Of a DNA stretch of 64,000 nt, positions 8,703 to 20,644 are shown one piece after another (position 1 is the first letter of the stretch; every line of letters begins with the position of its first letter). Where the stretch lies: the NCBI GenBank assembly GCA_038373865.1, contig JAXGGA010001667.1, positions 1-64,000 of the forward strand, in the 5' to 3' direction. The notes beneath the pieces were generated by a model. That model was not told the origin of the DNA, did not search any database, and saw nothing but the letters and a program-made list of their open reading frames with translations. Source of the DNA: Uloborus plumipes (Eukaryota > Arthropoda > Arachnida > Araneae > Uloboridae). The position numbers were made by a program, and so were the translations under genes.

Positions 8703-11700
8703 CTGAGAAATATATGAAACACGGTTAACAAATTTGTCTTAAGGACAAGCTCGAATATATTCGTGTTGTTACCAGGTCTGTGGTGTTTGGACATTGAGGT
8801 AAGCGCTATTCACATTGCTATCGTTCCCGCCGTCCGAACCGAATTTTCCACTGCGAAACTGGTTTTAGGAATCAGCTGCCATGACAGCACGCCGATCATC
8901 GGCTTCCGTCACCGTTCTAGAATGCTTGATTTCGTCGGTTCCGACAGCAGTCCGATTTTTTGGCAACGATTTCATTGGTTCTCGCCTGGTGTGCGCTCTT
9001 TATCCCTTGTGGGTGAACACCGTCAAGTGAATTTCTGACGGAGATACTGCGAATGCTTGAAATTTTTCATCACCGTCCGTCACGTCCGAAAAACCACTTC
9101 GTTCGGACAGAGCGGTCGTAGTGTGCATAGCCCTTTAGCGGTGCTGGTTCGGCAGAACAGTTTGATGATTAGTTTACGAGGATTGTTCAATAAAGACTGA
9201 AGGCAATTTTTTTTCAGGGGAATAAAAGCATCAAAGCATAGAAAACGAATAATGCAGGCGTAGTGGGGTATTTGAAGGCTATGTCCTTAAAATTTAAGGC
9301 TCATGACCTTGACAGTCATCCAGCTAAATAGAGTTCCTGACGAAAAGGATGTGAGTGTGGTAGTTTTTCCGCTGTGTTCCGTTCTTCATATAGCTCTGAT
9401 TTCGTCTCGAATGACATCTTTATGCCTGCGAAGTCGAAAAATACTTCTGGGATTACGTCCTTCACCTGCAGAAACAGACGCTTCTCAGGCTAATCTGAAG
9501 GATGTGTCCAGAAATAGCTTCCAGCATGTCTTTGATGACGGAAAAAAAATATGACAAGTGGATTGCAGGTAATGAGGACTGTTTTGAAAAATGCCGTCAA
9601 CATTAGGGGGATTAGATCACAAAATTGTGTTTTATTAATTTGATCATTCTTTATTGAACATGAACAGCCCTCGTAAAACAACTTTCTTCAATGATTAAAG
9701 GAACCAGCCAGTATTTATAGCATGAAAATAGATATTAAGAAATACTTAAACATAACTTTTTTTGATAAAGTGGTGAATAAAATATTCTAAAAGTTCTATA
9801 CCAAAACATTCTATATGGAAACATCAGTTGACTATTTTTATTTTTTTAATTTTCAATGTGCTTGAAAATACCGAATCTCATGCCATGAAACATTATAAAT
9901 CTACTAGATTTTCTGCAGACTGATATATATTATTAGAAAGTTTCAAATCATCATATTAAGTTTTCTAAAAAGCTATAACTTTACTAATGCTGATGTACAG
10001 GGTGTCCCAGTTAAGTGATTCAGAACTTCTAAGAGGTGTTAGGGGGGAGGGGGCACCTGGACTACTCGAAATCATTTGGCAATGTGGGGTCGGAAATGAT
10101 TTCTAAAGCTCACACAGAAGAAAGGACAGATACAAGAGAGGGGCGATCGCCCCTCCTTTAAGGGTCTAATCTCCATCAGTTTGTGGATTTTTAAGTTCAA
10201 AAAAGGCAATTTTAGTTGATCTTTGATGATATTAAAGGAAAAGGTGGGGTTTCGGGGCTCTGATCTGGAATTTTTTCGAAATGGAAGACCAAATCATTTG
10301 TAATCAACATGTGTCAACAAGGATGCGTGGCGAAAAAAATGGGCAAGTAAGAAAAAAAATGAATCGCCACTTCCATGGAACATTTCTGGATCCGCCCTTG
10401 CACAGAAGCACCATGAAGAAAGGAGATGTAAGTGAAAAATATTTTCAATAATGCATTTAAAAAGGCAAAATAAAAGACAAACTATAAATGTTCGAAGTTT
10501 TTTCTACTCTCTACAATGCATATCTCATCTCTTCGGCGCCATAGAAAACTCCCGTTAAATCTCGAATTTCACGGCTTTGGGAAAATATTCTCGACCCCTC
10601 ATAACTGGGACACACTGTATATCCAATTGGAATTTCTCGTACAATTCCGTTACTTTTTTATTCTCAAAATTTATATTACTTTATGAAACAATAAAGATAA
10701 TTATCCCACGTACCATTACACAAGTAGTTAAACAAAATAGTTGACTGATGCTTCTCTGGATGCATCATTTCAAAGCATTATCTTACTACTATTATATATG
10801 CGAAAGTTTGTATGGATGGATGGATGGATGTATGGATGGATGTATGGATGGATGTATGTTTGTTCCTCTTTCACGCAAAAACTACTGAATGGATTTTGAT
10901 GAAACTTTTACCACAATGTAGCTTATACATCAGAATAACACATAGGCTATAATTTAAAACGATATTCAAAAAAGTTCGATCGGTAGCGCCTTTTTCATTC
11001 CAATTTAAGGTACATTATTTCTCATAAATCAAAAGGCATTGACCAAACTAATTCAGTATTTAGTGTATCATCTCAACTCCCTGTCGAAAGCTATAATTGC
11101 GGGCATCATTTCTTCTTTCCGTATTTAATGTTCAAGGCTTTTCTCAAGTCAAATCATGAAGGTTTTTTTTCCAGCTTCATGGGGAATATCCAGGCTTTTA
11201 CCATGATTTGTATTTAAAACATTTTGTATAGTCTTAGTTGTACAAGTAGAATATTTATCCTTAAGCAATGTGTTTCTTAATGTGCATTGCTGCGTGAAAA
11301 TATTATTTCTTTAGAATAAATTGTATTCCTTTATTAGTAAATTGTTCACTGTATCAATTATTTTCACAAGTTTCGTAAATTTGTCGGTCCTGCTTAATCG
11401 GGTAACGAATAAACGAATAAAATATCCTGGAACTGGATATTTCCCATGCCATAGTCGCAATACTAAAGATTCCGTTTAATCGAATTCTCCGCTTAATCAA
11501 ATAATATTTCTTGGAACCGACAGTATTCGTTTGAGCGGGGCCGACAGTATATGTTTTAGAGTATCGGTAATGTAATTGCTTGAAGAGATTGGCAACTAAT
11601 AAATGGATTGGGTTCATTATTTTCCAATTTAATGGAACTTTAAATACAACTTTACGGTATTTTTAAAAAAATTTTTGCGCTGACTGGGCGGGTACTTACA

Positions 11701-14700
11701 ATCGGTCACTTAGAATCCAATCGAACAGGTATCTTGCCGAATTTGTTGCAAGAATATTATAATAACTATATATTGGTAATTTTTTCAACTGACGCCAGTT
11801 TTGGCGCCAAAGACTATGTAATAATACTTTACTTCTTACATGATATAACTAAAATAAAACGATTGTTGTCTGATATTTGTAGACTGCGCCAAAATCTTAA
11901 TCATCGAGATAATACTCCCACAGTTGAAGAAAAGTTCAGGCTTTTTTTTTTTTTTGGCCGATCCCGTACGTTGTCATTAAAAAAACTTTTAAAACTTATG
12001 TCAAAGCGTAAAGTAATCCGCATACGAAATTAATCAAACCCCAAAACTAAAATTACCAATAATTTGTGTTTTTCGCACAAATAATTGTCAAATGCTCCCT
12101 ACAAATTTCGAAATCACTTAGGACAAAAACTTTTAGCGTCATTTCATGGTCAGCAATATTTTCTCAACATTAAATGACAATTTTTCTTTGACAAAAATTA
12201 CTGACTTAATAATACTTAAGCATATTTTCATAAAGTAGGGAGGGGAGCAAAAGTATCCTAGGTATCCCAAAACAATTACCGCAAATTTAGCGACATTTTA
12301 AATCGTCAAAGCGGTACGTTTTGAGTTCTTTTAGTTTAGGAAAAAAAATCGATTATAAATTGGTTCTCAATATTTTCACTGGCCCAGGCAACGCCGGGTA
12401 TTTTTGCTAGTGTAACTATAAAACCATAGTGCAATGCACAGTTTTATTTTTTATTCATTTATTTGATCGCGATGTTGAACTGAAAGCAATGTTCATGTGT
12501 ATGTGTGTAGCAACAAATGTTCACGTGTAAAAATGTGACAAAATATTTATTAGTTAAAGTTAAATTCAGCACAATGAAGAACAAATTCATGAATTTAAAT
12601 ATAATATCTATAGATATAATCAGACCACCACTTTAAAACGAATACAATTGAAAAAGCTATTATCCATTATTCCCTCTTTGAAGTTAAAAAATAATAACGA
12701 ATAATAAGTTACTTTAAAAGAAGCGAATAAGTAGTATTGTATCGACAAACGCTTCAAAGATAGTAACTAAATTTAAAGTCTACGTATTCAGAGTAAAATT
12801 TAAAATTAATGTACTTTATTATAAAAAGTATTTGTAAAACCTCATTGTAGTAATCAGAAAAAAATGCAAAACTTGGAAACGTCAAATATCGTTAAGAAAA
12901 AACGTCTGTTAAATTTTTTATTAATATCTCATTGAAGAATGTCTGATATTGGGTTTTTCCGTTATCCAGGGGTGCCCATCCACCCAAGCTCAATGGCACC
13001 AATCCCCCCCCCCCCAAAAAAAAAAACTTTTCACAATCCACTTGTACTTTTTTATTTTTAATCCTCTTTTTTATTTTATTTATTTTTTTAAATATTATTT
13101 AATTATTTTTTTAAATTATAATTATTATGTTTTTCACATATTATTAACTTTTTAAAAGTACTAATTATGCGCTGAATAGAATCCTTCTTTTCCCTTTCCA
13201 GACATTCCAAGCACACACACACACACAAATAAATAAATAAATAATAAAAAAATAATTTAAATTAAAAAAAATCAGTAAATAACTTAAACTAAAAAAATCA
13301 GTAAATAATTTAAATTAAAAAAATTAATTTGTAAATAATTTAAATTAATAAATAAATCAGTTAACCCCCCCCCCCTCCAAATTTTGGTGGCGCAACTTTC
13401 ACCATATTCTCACCTTGTGGGCACCCTGCCGTTATCAATAACTTTAGTTTATAATCTTGATTTTTTTTCAACCAAAACAAATCTTTCTGTAAGCGAAAAA
13501 ATAAATGAATAAATCAATAAGTCGCATATTTAAAAACATTCTGAAAGCATGACACAACATATGTTTTCTTACAGCAAATGGGTCAATCCCAGCGATATCA
13601 CCTTCGAACATTCCCTTGTTCCTCATGGGGTTCAGATTCACTGCAAAAAAAGAAATATGCATTTTTTTGAGATTGTTTTACCATAATTTCTTTTTGATAT
13701 AATAAAAAATTCTATCCAGTTTTTGACGCGGAAAATTATTTTGTGGAGAAAACTTGCTTTTGATGCCGATTTTTCCTTTTCCCAACACAACACCAACATT
13801 TTTCGTTTTTTTTTTCTTTTTCCTTTCTTACTTTCTTTTTTTTTTTGCATTCTTCGTAGTGTAAAGATGTTAATAACCATGAAAAACGATAAATAATAAA
13901 ATGCTTCATTTCGCTATATTTCATTTTTTTAAAGAAGGAAAACTTCTTTAAGCTTCCATACATCGAAAAAATCTCTATATATCGAATTTTTTTAGAACAT
14001 AATGCTACATTTAATTCGAATGTAGACCATTTACCTCACAAAAATTAAATTTATTAACTTTTATAGTTTATTAGTTTGCATTTTACAGCTTTAAACTAGA
14101 ACCTCTGCTGCCAGTACTATATTGTAAAACCAACAATTCATTTTTTGCAGTGCCACAAGTCAGTTAAGGTTAGAGGTAAACAAACAAAGGGAGACCTTTA
14201 GGAATTTTAGAACGAAACAGTCAAGTAGGTTTCGATTTTATGTTGCAAGTTATCCAGTTCAACTAATTTCAAGCCATTCCTTTTTTTCTAGTAGTAGTAG
14301 TTCTTCCTTCCTAAATCTGCTAAACTTCAATGAAAACACAAACATTTCAACCTTTCGAAAAATGAAATGTTAAAGGCACTTGAATCGATACGTCCTCAAC
14401 TTCAGTTCGCAAAGAAAAAGGTTCCTAATGAAGTATGGATGAATCCTAGTTTAAGGTCCGGAGATAAATTATTAAATCTGGCAACCACATAATTATCATT
14501 AGATGATTGGATTGTTTGGCGATTTTAAGCTAAATGATTGCAACCTTAAGCTACAGTCTGAAAAAAATCGCCAAACCCGGACCCTAAAGTAGGAATTAAC
14601 CTGAAGTATTTTTAGTGTATTGAATAAATGCAAACATCTCTAACGTGAACTTTTCGCTGAAAACTGCCTATTTTTAGCAAGACCATTGTTGGGTTTTTTC

Positions 14701-15444
14701 TCTTTTGAAAGAATGCAACAATAATCATTGCAATAAATATCTGGATTACTGTTTGTTTGAAACTAATAAGCAATGTTTTTTTTTCTTACTATTTTTTACT
14801 TAATAATTAACTTTCATGTCATATAATCTGCAAATAAATGAAGGACTTGGAGGATGAAGGGGCTAAGTTACATTTAAAAAAAATGAACACTCTGTACAAT
14901 GGTAAGCAATGGATACAGGTAAGCAATTAAACTTGGTACATCAAACAGTAGATGTTCAATAGACTACTTTCATACTCACACTAATGACAAAACCAGAAAA
15001 CAAAAAAGCTGCACCAACTACAACAATAAAACTTTGAACTTTAATTACTCGTAATTTCTGCTTTGTCACTTATCCCCTTCATCTCCCGAGCCCTTAAAAT
15101 TAGAAATGTAGTTTTATATTTAAAAAAAAGTAGATTTGATATTAATGTTATCGCTTCCATAAATCAAAATTTCTATTCCGGTAATTTGCTACTTCGATAT
15201 ATGCAGGTCCGGCTAGATTTTAATGGCATGCTATTTTTTTAAATCAATGCACAATATAGTATTTTTGCACAATAATTACAAATGTGTTTTTATATAAAAT
15301 GTCAACTCAACGTGCTGTTAAATTAACAATTACTTTATTCTCAATTTGTTCTCTAACAATAAAATCCTAGAAACAAGACAATAAAAGCTCACCTGATTTG
15401 CCCCATACTAGCGGGAGAAAAGCGAAGACTACGAAGACCTGCAT
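8627..15444 (-). CDS. Gene C: astacin-like metalloprotease, 5' part only (exons 1-3)
   Basis: Paralogue of gene B with exons at 15393-15444 (52 nt), 13573-13640 (68 nt) and 8627-8702 (76 nt), identical in size and phase to exons 1-3 of gene B. They encode a signal peptide (MQVFVVFAFLPLVWG), a propeptide with MFEGDIAGIDP, and the start of the mature enzyme (DRNAIPRDSQRWPGG then VVPYVI). Exon 3 ends in a good donor (GTAAGT) in phase 1. No matching exon 4, zinc exon or terminal exon was seen from 1 to 8626, so they should lie left of the window unless the gene is truncated. Activity cannot be judged here. Confidence 0.9.
8800..9136. mobile_element. MITE with about 37-bp imperfect terminal inverted repeats
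   Basis: The left end (TAAGCGCTATTCACATTGCT, later CCGTCCGAAC) pairs imperfectly with the complement of the right end (TAAAGGGCTATGCACACTAC, later TCTGTCCGAAC). GC-richer than its surroundings and rich in CCGTC motifs. No TSD could be fixed and no protein is encoded. Confidence 0.6.
9998..10617. mobile_element. Mariner-type MITE (TA-flanked)
   Basis: Starts CAGGGTGTCCCAGTTAAGTG and ends with the complement of CAGTGTGTCCCAGTTATGAG, flanked by TA on both sides. 620 bp. The interior has stops in all frames I followed. Its CAGGGTGTCCCA ends are widespread in arthropod mariner-related MITEs. Confidence 0.8.
10781..12410 (+). mobile_element. Non-autonomous Helitron
   Basis: Begins TCTTACTACTATTATATATG after A and ends with hairpin CCCAGGC/GCCGGGT, then CTAG (12407-12410) before T, as expected for insertion between A and T. 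1630 bp, no Rep/helicase domain seen. It contains a (ATGGATGG)n microsatellite at 10818-10860. Lies in intron 2 of gene C. Confidence 0.8.
12967..13428. mobile_element. hAT MITE with perfect 8-bp TSD
   Basis: Ends CAGGGGTGCCCA and its imperfect complement (GTGGGCACCCTG), flanked by CCGTTATC at 12959-12966 and 13429-13436. 462 bp, with poly-C/poly-A tracts near both ends and AT-rich direct repeats (AGTAAATAATTTAAATTAA) inside. Lies 145 bases from exon 2 of gene C. Confidence 0.88.
13573..13640 (-). CDS. Gene C exon 2: propeptide with Asp switch
   Basis: A 68-nt exon with a TTTGCAG acceptor and a GTAAGA donor, encoding NPMRNKGMFEGDIAGIDP. FEGD is the latency motif, and its spacing to exon 1 matches gene B. 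Confidence 0.92.
14040..14155. repeat. Fragment of the ACTGTAAAA MITE family
   Basis: Contains CTCTGCTGCCAGTACTATA and TTCATTTTTTGCAGTG, matching in reverse the element at 23756-24145. Truncated on its left side. Confidence 0.55.
14160..15385. other. Intron 1 of gene C, nothing recognised
   Basis: AT-rich sequence with short homopolymer runs and no open frame, inverted termini or exon-like signal that I could support. Confidence 0.4.
15393..15444 (-). CDS. Gene C exon 1: signal peptide
   Basis: ATG at 15442-15444, 17 codons, phase-1 end at a GTGAGC donor. The hydrophobic sequence ends LPLVWGKS, parallel to gene B exon 1. The upstream AT-rich TATTTATGC (minus strand, about 15491-15499) is a weak TATA candidate. 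Confidence 0.88.
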
Positions 15445-15892
15445 TTTGTAATAAAAATGCCTCCGACCTCTTTACGTGCCTCTAAATGGAGCATAAATAC
15501 TACCGCGTGAATTTTTATCTTATGTGAAATTCGAAAGTTTTGTCGGATGTTCATGCTTTACATATCAGCTGAAACTTCTTGAGCTATTATTCCTATCTGA
15601 ATTTCTCTCCCCCCCCCCCTCCACTTATGCATAATGCCATGTGTCGTTCAACTTGTTTGCATGTGGGTCACAAATAGTTTATCGAGTGCTGAAGTTCTAT
15701 TGTGTCATCTTGACATGAAGTTGATCTTAACATTTTAATATTATCTAAGTTGTTAGCACCTGTGTGTGTGTTTGTGTGTGTGTGGATAATTTTTTCCATA
15801 GATTTTTTTTCCGGAACATTTATTCTTGAGAGACTATTCTTTACTGCAAAACAGTCAAACAACTCTGAATGTCATAATGACTAATAAGATTT

Positions 15893-16175
15893 CAGCAAAA
15901 ATGTTGAGGTCTTCTCTGATCTTACCAAAATATGGGGTGATAGGTAAGATAGCAATAAAGGGAAGAATAATAAGAAGCATTTTGAGTAGTATCAAACGAC
16001 GTAGAACGATGCTAATTTCAAATACATAGTTTAGTTGAATACGTCAAAATGTGTCACAACTTGTAAACGCAAGTTTTAAATTGAAAACTTCAGAAAGTTT
16101 CTATCAACAACCCATCACCCCTTTTTTAAGTGGGATGGTTCGCGAGTGCTAGGCGCGGTTTTCACGGGCGGATAT
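15893..16175. repeat. Dispersed repeat R1, copy 1
   Basis: About 280 bp closely resembling, in reverse complement, 27600-27875 (shared blocks include GATCTTACCAAAATA, ATACATAGTTTAGTTGAATA and GCGCGGTTTTCACGG). One copy lies 450 bases upstream of the gene C start and the other in intron 5 of gene B. Family unknown. Confidence 0.7.
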
Positions 16176-16369
16176 TATTACACTGGATGCTGTTTTTGTT
16201 TAAAGAGGCTTGTGTAAAGTCCAGAAGGTCCGGCATAAAAGAAAGTTTATTTGACGGACAGTCGGCATTTGTAGAAACATGAAGCCGACGAGTAGGGTAC
16301 TTTCGTAAATTGTGTTTGCAAAAAACTTAATTTGAATTCAAGATTTCTGAAATACAAATTCTTTTTTGA

Positions 16370-16562
16370 GCAATGACAAATTGCTACATGTTTTCATTTC
16401 GGACCCCAGTTGCCGGGTTGTTTCTATTGGCAGTCTTCCAACGTCTTGCGTCCCGGTGCTATATCTCCTCGGACCTACTCACAGGCCCCTGCTTCTTCAC
16501 TATGCAGGACATGCTGACGAAGGATCACACATACACACACACCTATCGCAATTTGTCATTGC
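16370..16562. repeat. GC-rich insert with 15-bp perfect inverted ends
   Basis: GCAATGACAAATTGC at 16370-16384 and its exact complement at 16548-16562 bound a GC-richer 193-bp segment. Outside it, about 48 bases are directly repeated (TTTGAATTCAA with the A/T-rich follow-on at 16321-16368 and 16563-16611). This could be an insertion with a long duplication, or a decayed tandem repeat. Confidence 0.5.
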
Positions 16563-17383
16563 GAAAAACATGATTTGAATTCAAAATGTCAAAATTGAAA
16601 TTCTTTTTTTTTAAAGATCATAACAAAACAGATAGAACAATTTTGAGTACCTTATTAGTAAAAAATCCATCATTTTGAAACGAATTAAGAGCTCCTCATC
16701 ATTTAAGCCTCTTACAGAGAAAAACCCTGCTCACAATTGTTTCAAAAACATTCGTCGTGCTGCCTTATTCTGTATTTTTTTCTCTCTCTCTCTCTGTTTT
16801 CTTTTTAATATTTTCTTTAAATAGTAATCCATGTCTAGTTTTATGAGGAAAATTTTCAGCAGAGATTGTTCGCTTCTATTGCAGCTTTAATGACTAAATT
16901 TTCATCCTTAGGAAGCGCAAGAAATGTAGGAAAAATATTTCTGAACTTTGTTATTAAAACTAGAAGAGTGGAAATAACCAAGCACTAACCAATTATACTA
17001 AAAGAAGGGACATAACGTAAAAAAAATTACTTAGAAGTAACGAACTAGCAGATAATTTAAAATTCAAAAAAAAAAAAGGGGGAGGGAGGGACACCCAACC
17101 ACGACTGCCTCCCACCTCATGTTCATATGAACCTCGCAGTCAGATCAAATACAAAATCATTTTTTTTTTCTAGATAACATGAGAAACACGAAAAAGGAAA
17201 GATATAGCAACAACTAATTTGGAATCGATACTCAGAATGCATTTTGAAGAGTCTCTGAAAAATACCGCAATCCCATTGCATCTTATAATTAATTTTTCTA
17301 CAAAATTTTAGAAACACAAACAAGCACAAATTTCGTTTTCTTGCTCTTTGATTTGTTGTCCGTTCAGGTAAAAACATCCAACT

Positions 17384-17994
17384 GGGTCATTCCATCGTGA
17401 CTAACGTGACATTCAGAGCTGATTTTATAACAGGTTTTACTTGTAACTTAAAGGATAAAAAATATTTTTTAGTTATGCTGATGGATTTACAATGTACATG
17501 GTATCTATGCATCATTTCTGCTAAGAATTCAAAACAAAATTAATGACAATAGATATTTTTTCAACCAAAATAGCAGTGTGAATAACGTAACATTTTTGCA
17601 ACCCTGCAAATGAATGCTCATGGTGTGAGGCAAAAATTTCTCAAAGTTAAGCAAGTTGTTAAAAACTGAATGATGTATTTGAAAAATGTGTAAAGTTGGC
17701 TTTTAAAAGCATAAAACACATTTATTAAATCTTAATTTTTTTTAACCTTAAGTGTCACTTTTACTCAAGATGGCGTATGACTAACGTAACCATTGAATAA
17801 CAAGCAGTAGACACTACAAACTACTTATTATGGCTAATCTCAGTGATAACTACAATACTTTTCCAATTTTTTTTAAACTTCTTATGTTGTATGATTTCTA
17901 TTTATTTATTTATTTATTTACTAATTTTTTGATACTTTTTTCACTTCGATATGTTTTTTCTTCGGCTGAGGTTAACATTTCTATGGAATGACCC
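17384..17994. mobile_element. TIR element GGGTCATTCCA, short member
   Basis: Starts GGGTCATTCCAT and ends ATGGAATGACCC. 611 bp, non-coding. It holds ACTAACGTGACA, AATAACGTAACA and ACTAACGTAACC motifs, related to the sites in the larger element at 60638-62621 with GGGCAATTCCA ends. TSD not resolved. Confidence 0.65.
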
Positions 17995-18059
17995 TTTTTA
18001 GCCTACTTTCCCGTTAAAAATAAAAGAAAGACGAAAAAAGTATTAAAAGTAGCTTAATT

Positions 18060-19645
18060 CATCTAAAAAATATCGCCAAGTCCAAAAAAAATCGCCAAGT
18101 TAAAAAAAATATCGCCAAGTCCAAAAAATATCGCCAAGTTAAAAAAATAAAGAGGTAAAATGAATATCGAAAAATTAAAAATTTGAACGTAGGGTATTGA
18201 GATGGGGAATTTGTGTGTCGGTCTGTCGGTCGGTCTGTCGATCTGTCTGTCGGTCTGTCTGTCCCCCCCTAATAACTTTTGAATGAACATTCCGATTTGG
18301 ACAAACTTTTTTTTGTTGAAAAGATCTCGGCGAGTACAGCTCATTCCCATATTTGATTTTTTGATTTGAACAATTTTTGGTTCAATTTTGAGCCGTTCAA
18401 ATAACCGGTCCCGCGATACTAACTTTTGAATGAACAGTCCGATTTGAACAAACTTTTTTTTGTTCGAAAGATCTTTTCAAGGATACTTCATTCCCGTACC
18501 TACATTTTTGATTTGAGCAATTTTTCGTTCAACATTGAACCGCTCAAACAATCTCTCACCCCTAATAACTTTTGAGTGAACAATCCGATTTAAACAAACT
18601 TTTTTTTGTTCGAAAGATATCGGCAAGGATACTTCATTACCGTATTTAAATTTTCAATTTGAACATTTTTTCGTTCAACATTGAAACGTTCAACCAACTT
18701 TTCTCCACCTTATTACTTTTAAGTGAACCATCTGAATTGAATAAACTTTTTTTGTTCGAAAGATCTCGGAGAGACTCGTTCCCATATTTCACTTTTCAAT
18801 TTGAACCATTTTTCGTTCAATGATGAACCGTTCAGAAAAATTTTTAACATGAGCGCCTACTGGGAAATTTAAATTGAATGTTGATTCTAAACTTAAAGGC
18901 AGATTTCCTTCAAACTAACTTTGTAAGAAAACAGTTTTGATAAAAAATGTATGTTAAGTACTTTTCTGAAAAATCTTCTATGAGGACTCTGATTCCGACT
19001 CCGACTCCGCAAACATGGCGGAAATGCAGACTCAGAAAAAATGACTGACTGGGCAGACGATTTTTTGTTTATTTATTCATTTTTATTTGTTTAATTTATT
19101 ATTATTATTTTTATTTATTTATTTATTTTTTTTTGGCAGACGATATTTTTTTTTTTTTTTGATTACAAAAAATGTTCATTCACGAGAGCATTTTATTCTT
19201 TACTTATATTTAACAACTGGCAACGGATTAAAAATAAAATTCGAGACATTTTATTAACGAACGAGGTTTTTTTCTTTCTTCGATAAAATGTGTTCTGATG
19301 TTCTTTGTACTTTTATTTATTTTATTTTTTTTTTTCATTTGAAAACGATTGTGAAATTTTTCTACGGAAGAACTATAGCAGTTACATTCTTTAAAAGGTG
19401 CGACAAAACTTTATTTACTCGTTTATTTACTTTTTACGTGTCCATTTCATCTGATGAGAAGGGTATATTTTGCTTTTAGAAATCAGCTTTAAGTGTTATA
19501 AAGGTATGTTTGACATAATTTCCAGTGTCAGATATTCAAGAGAATATTGATTAGATGCTAGATTGCCGATGTCGATGTACGGGAAAGTAGGCTCGTTTAG
19601 TTCTTGACAGAACTTCTTGTTCTCTTTTTTTTTTCGCTTAGCGTG
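18060..19645. repeat. Long dispersed repeat R2, copy 1, with internal 130-140-bp tandem units
   Basis: Starts with ATCGCCAAGT repeats and a GTCGGTCT microsatellite (18205-18265), then four diverged units containing TTTTTTGTTCGAAAGATCTC and CGTTCAACATTGAACCG, then a tract with ACTCCGACTCCG, then unique sequence ending near TTCTTGACAGAACTTCTTG. A second copy lies in the same orientation at 22120-23690. Non-coding; superfamily unclear. Confidence 0.7.
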
Positions 19646-19694
19646 GAAAAAGGGATACAAGGTATCCAACGCCCGTGCAACAAATTAATTTTTT

Positions 19695-20447
19695 AACCCC
19701 CGACACACAAAGGAAGGGGGGCCATGTGTTTGACGTCTATGTGTATCTGTGTATCTGTCTGTGGCACTCTGCAGCCTGAACGGATTTACCGATTTTGAAA
19801 AAAAAAAAAAAAAATTGTTTGAAAGGGGAGTTGATCGAGAGTGTTCTTAGCTAGGTTGCCTCTTCGGATGGTATTAATTAACTAAAACATTAATTAAAAA
19901 CCTTTGGCAGGTTTTTCGGGATTTTAGAAGTGAAAACATATTTCAAAACTTTAAAAAATCGCACCAAATGAAAGAGAAAAATTTTCTGCGTCTGATAAAA
20001 TGTCATTGGATCTTCCATGTTCTATAAAACGCAAGTTATAGCGTTTTTTAGCAAATGCAGCTTAGCATTTATTCATGCGATTGGAACCGCTTTCATTGTT
20101 GGCAGACAAGGAAAGCAAACTCTTATAATTTATTAAAATGTTTCTCAGTTGACAGTTTCTATTTTTTTAACAAATAAAATACTTGTGCAATGTGTATGTG
20201 TTAACAAATGCAGCTAAATCTTAAATCTACAGGATTGAAAATCTTTGTCATTGTTGGCCGACGAAGAAAGAAAACTCAATGATTTAAAATGTTTTCGTAG
20301 CCAGTTTCTTTTTGGGAACTATTTAAGGACTTGTAATTGATTTTAACGATTTCAAATATCGAAAACAAGTAAATATATTTGGATTTAAAATGCTTTATGA
20401 CCAGAGAAGTTCTTTTAGTATGAGATCTGCAATCAGGGTCGGGGGTT
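19695..20447. mobile_element. TIR element AACCCCCGAC
   Basis: AACCCCCGACACACAAAGG at the left and GGTCGGGGGTT at the right give short inverted ends. The interior includes a TGTGTATCTGTGTATCTG block and A-rich tracts. No coding capacity; superfamily not assigned. Confidence 0.5.
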
Positions 20448-20644
20448 GTTTAAATTTTTAATTTAATGTTAGTACTTGTATAGTAAATACATAACTGAAA
20501 ACTTAATCTAAACCTCTAACTTACATTGTAAGATAAAGCAGAAAATATGCGATCACTCTAATATTTATGTGTGTGTGTGTGTGTGTGTTATTAAACAGAA
20601 ACGAAGTTGGTAAAAAAATTTATTTACTATTATTATTACACATT

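Noticed and set aside
9303..9554. 83-codon plus-strand frame near the MITE at 8800-9136
   Set aside because: No domain or initiation context. The minus strand also shows nothing I could tie to a transposase with confidence.
13468..13662. 64-codon minus-strand frame taken as a small protein
   Set aside because: It is only exon 2 of gene C read through its splice sites. The part after FEGDIAGIDP is intron.
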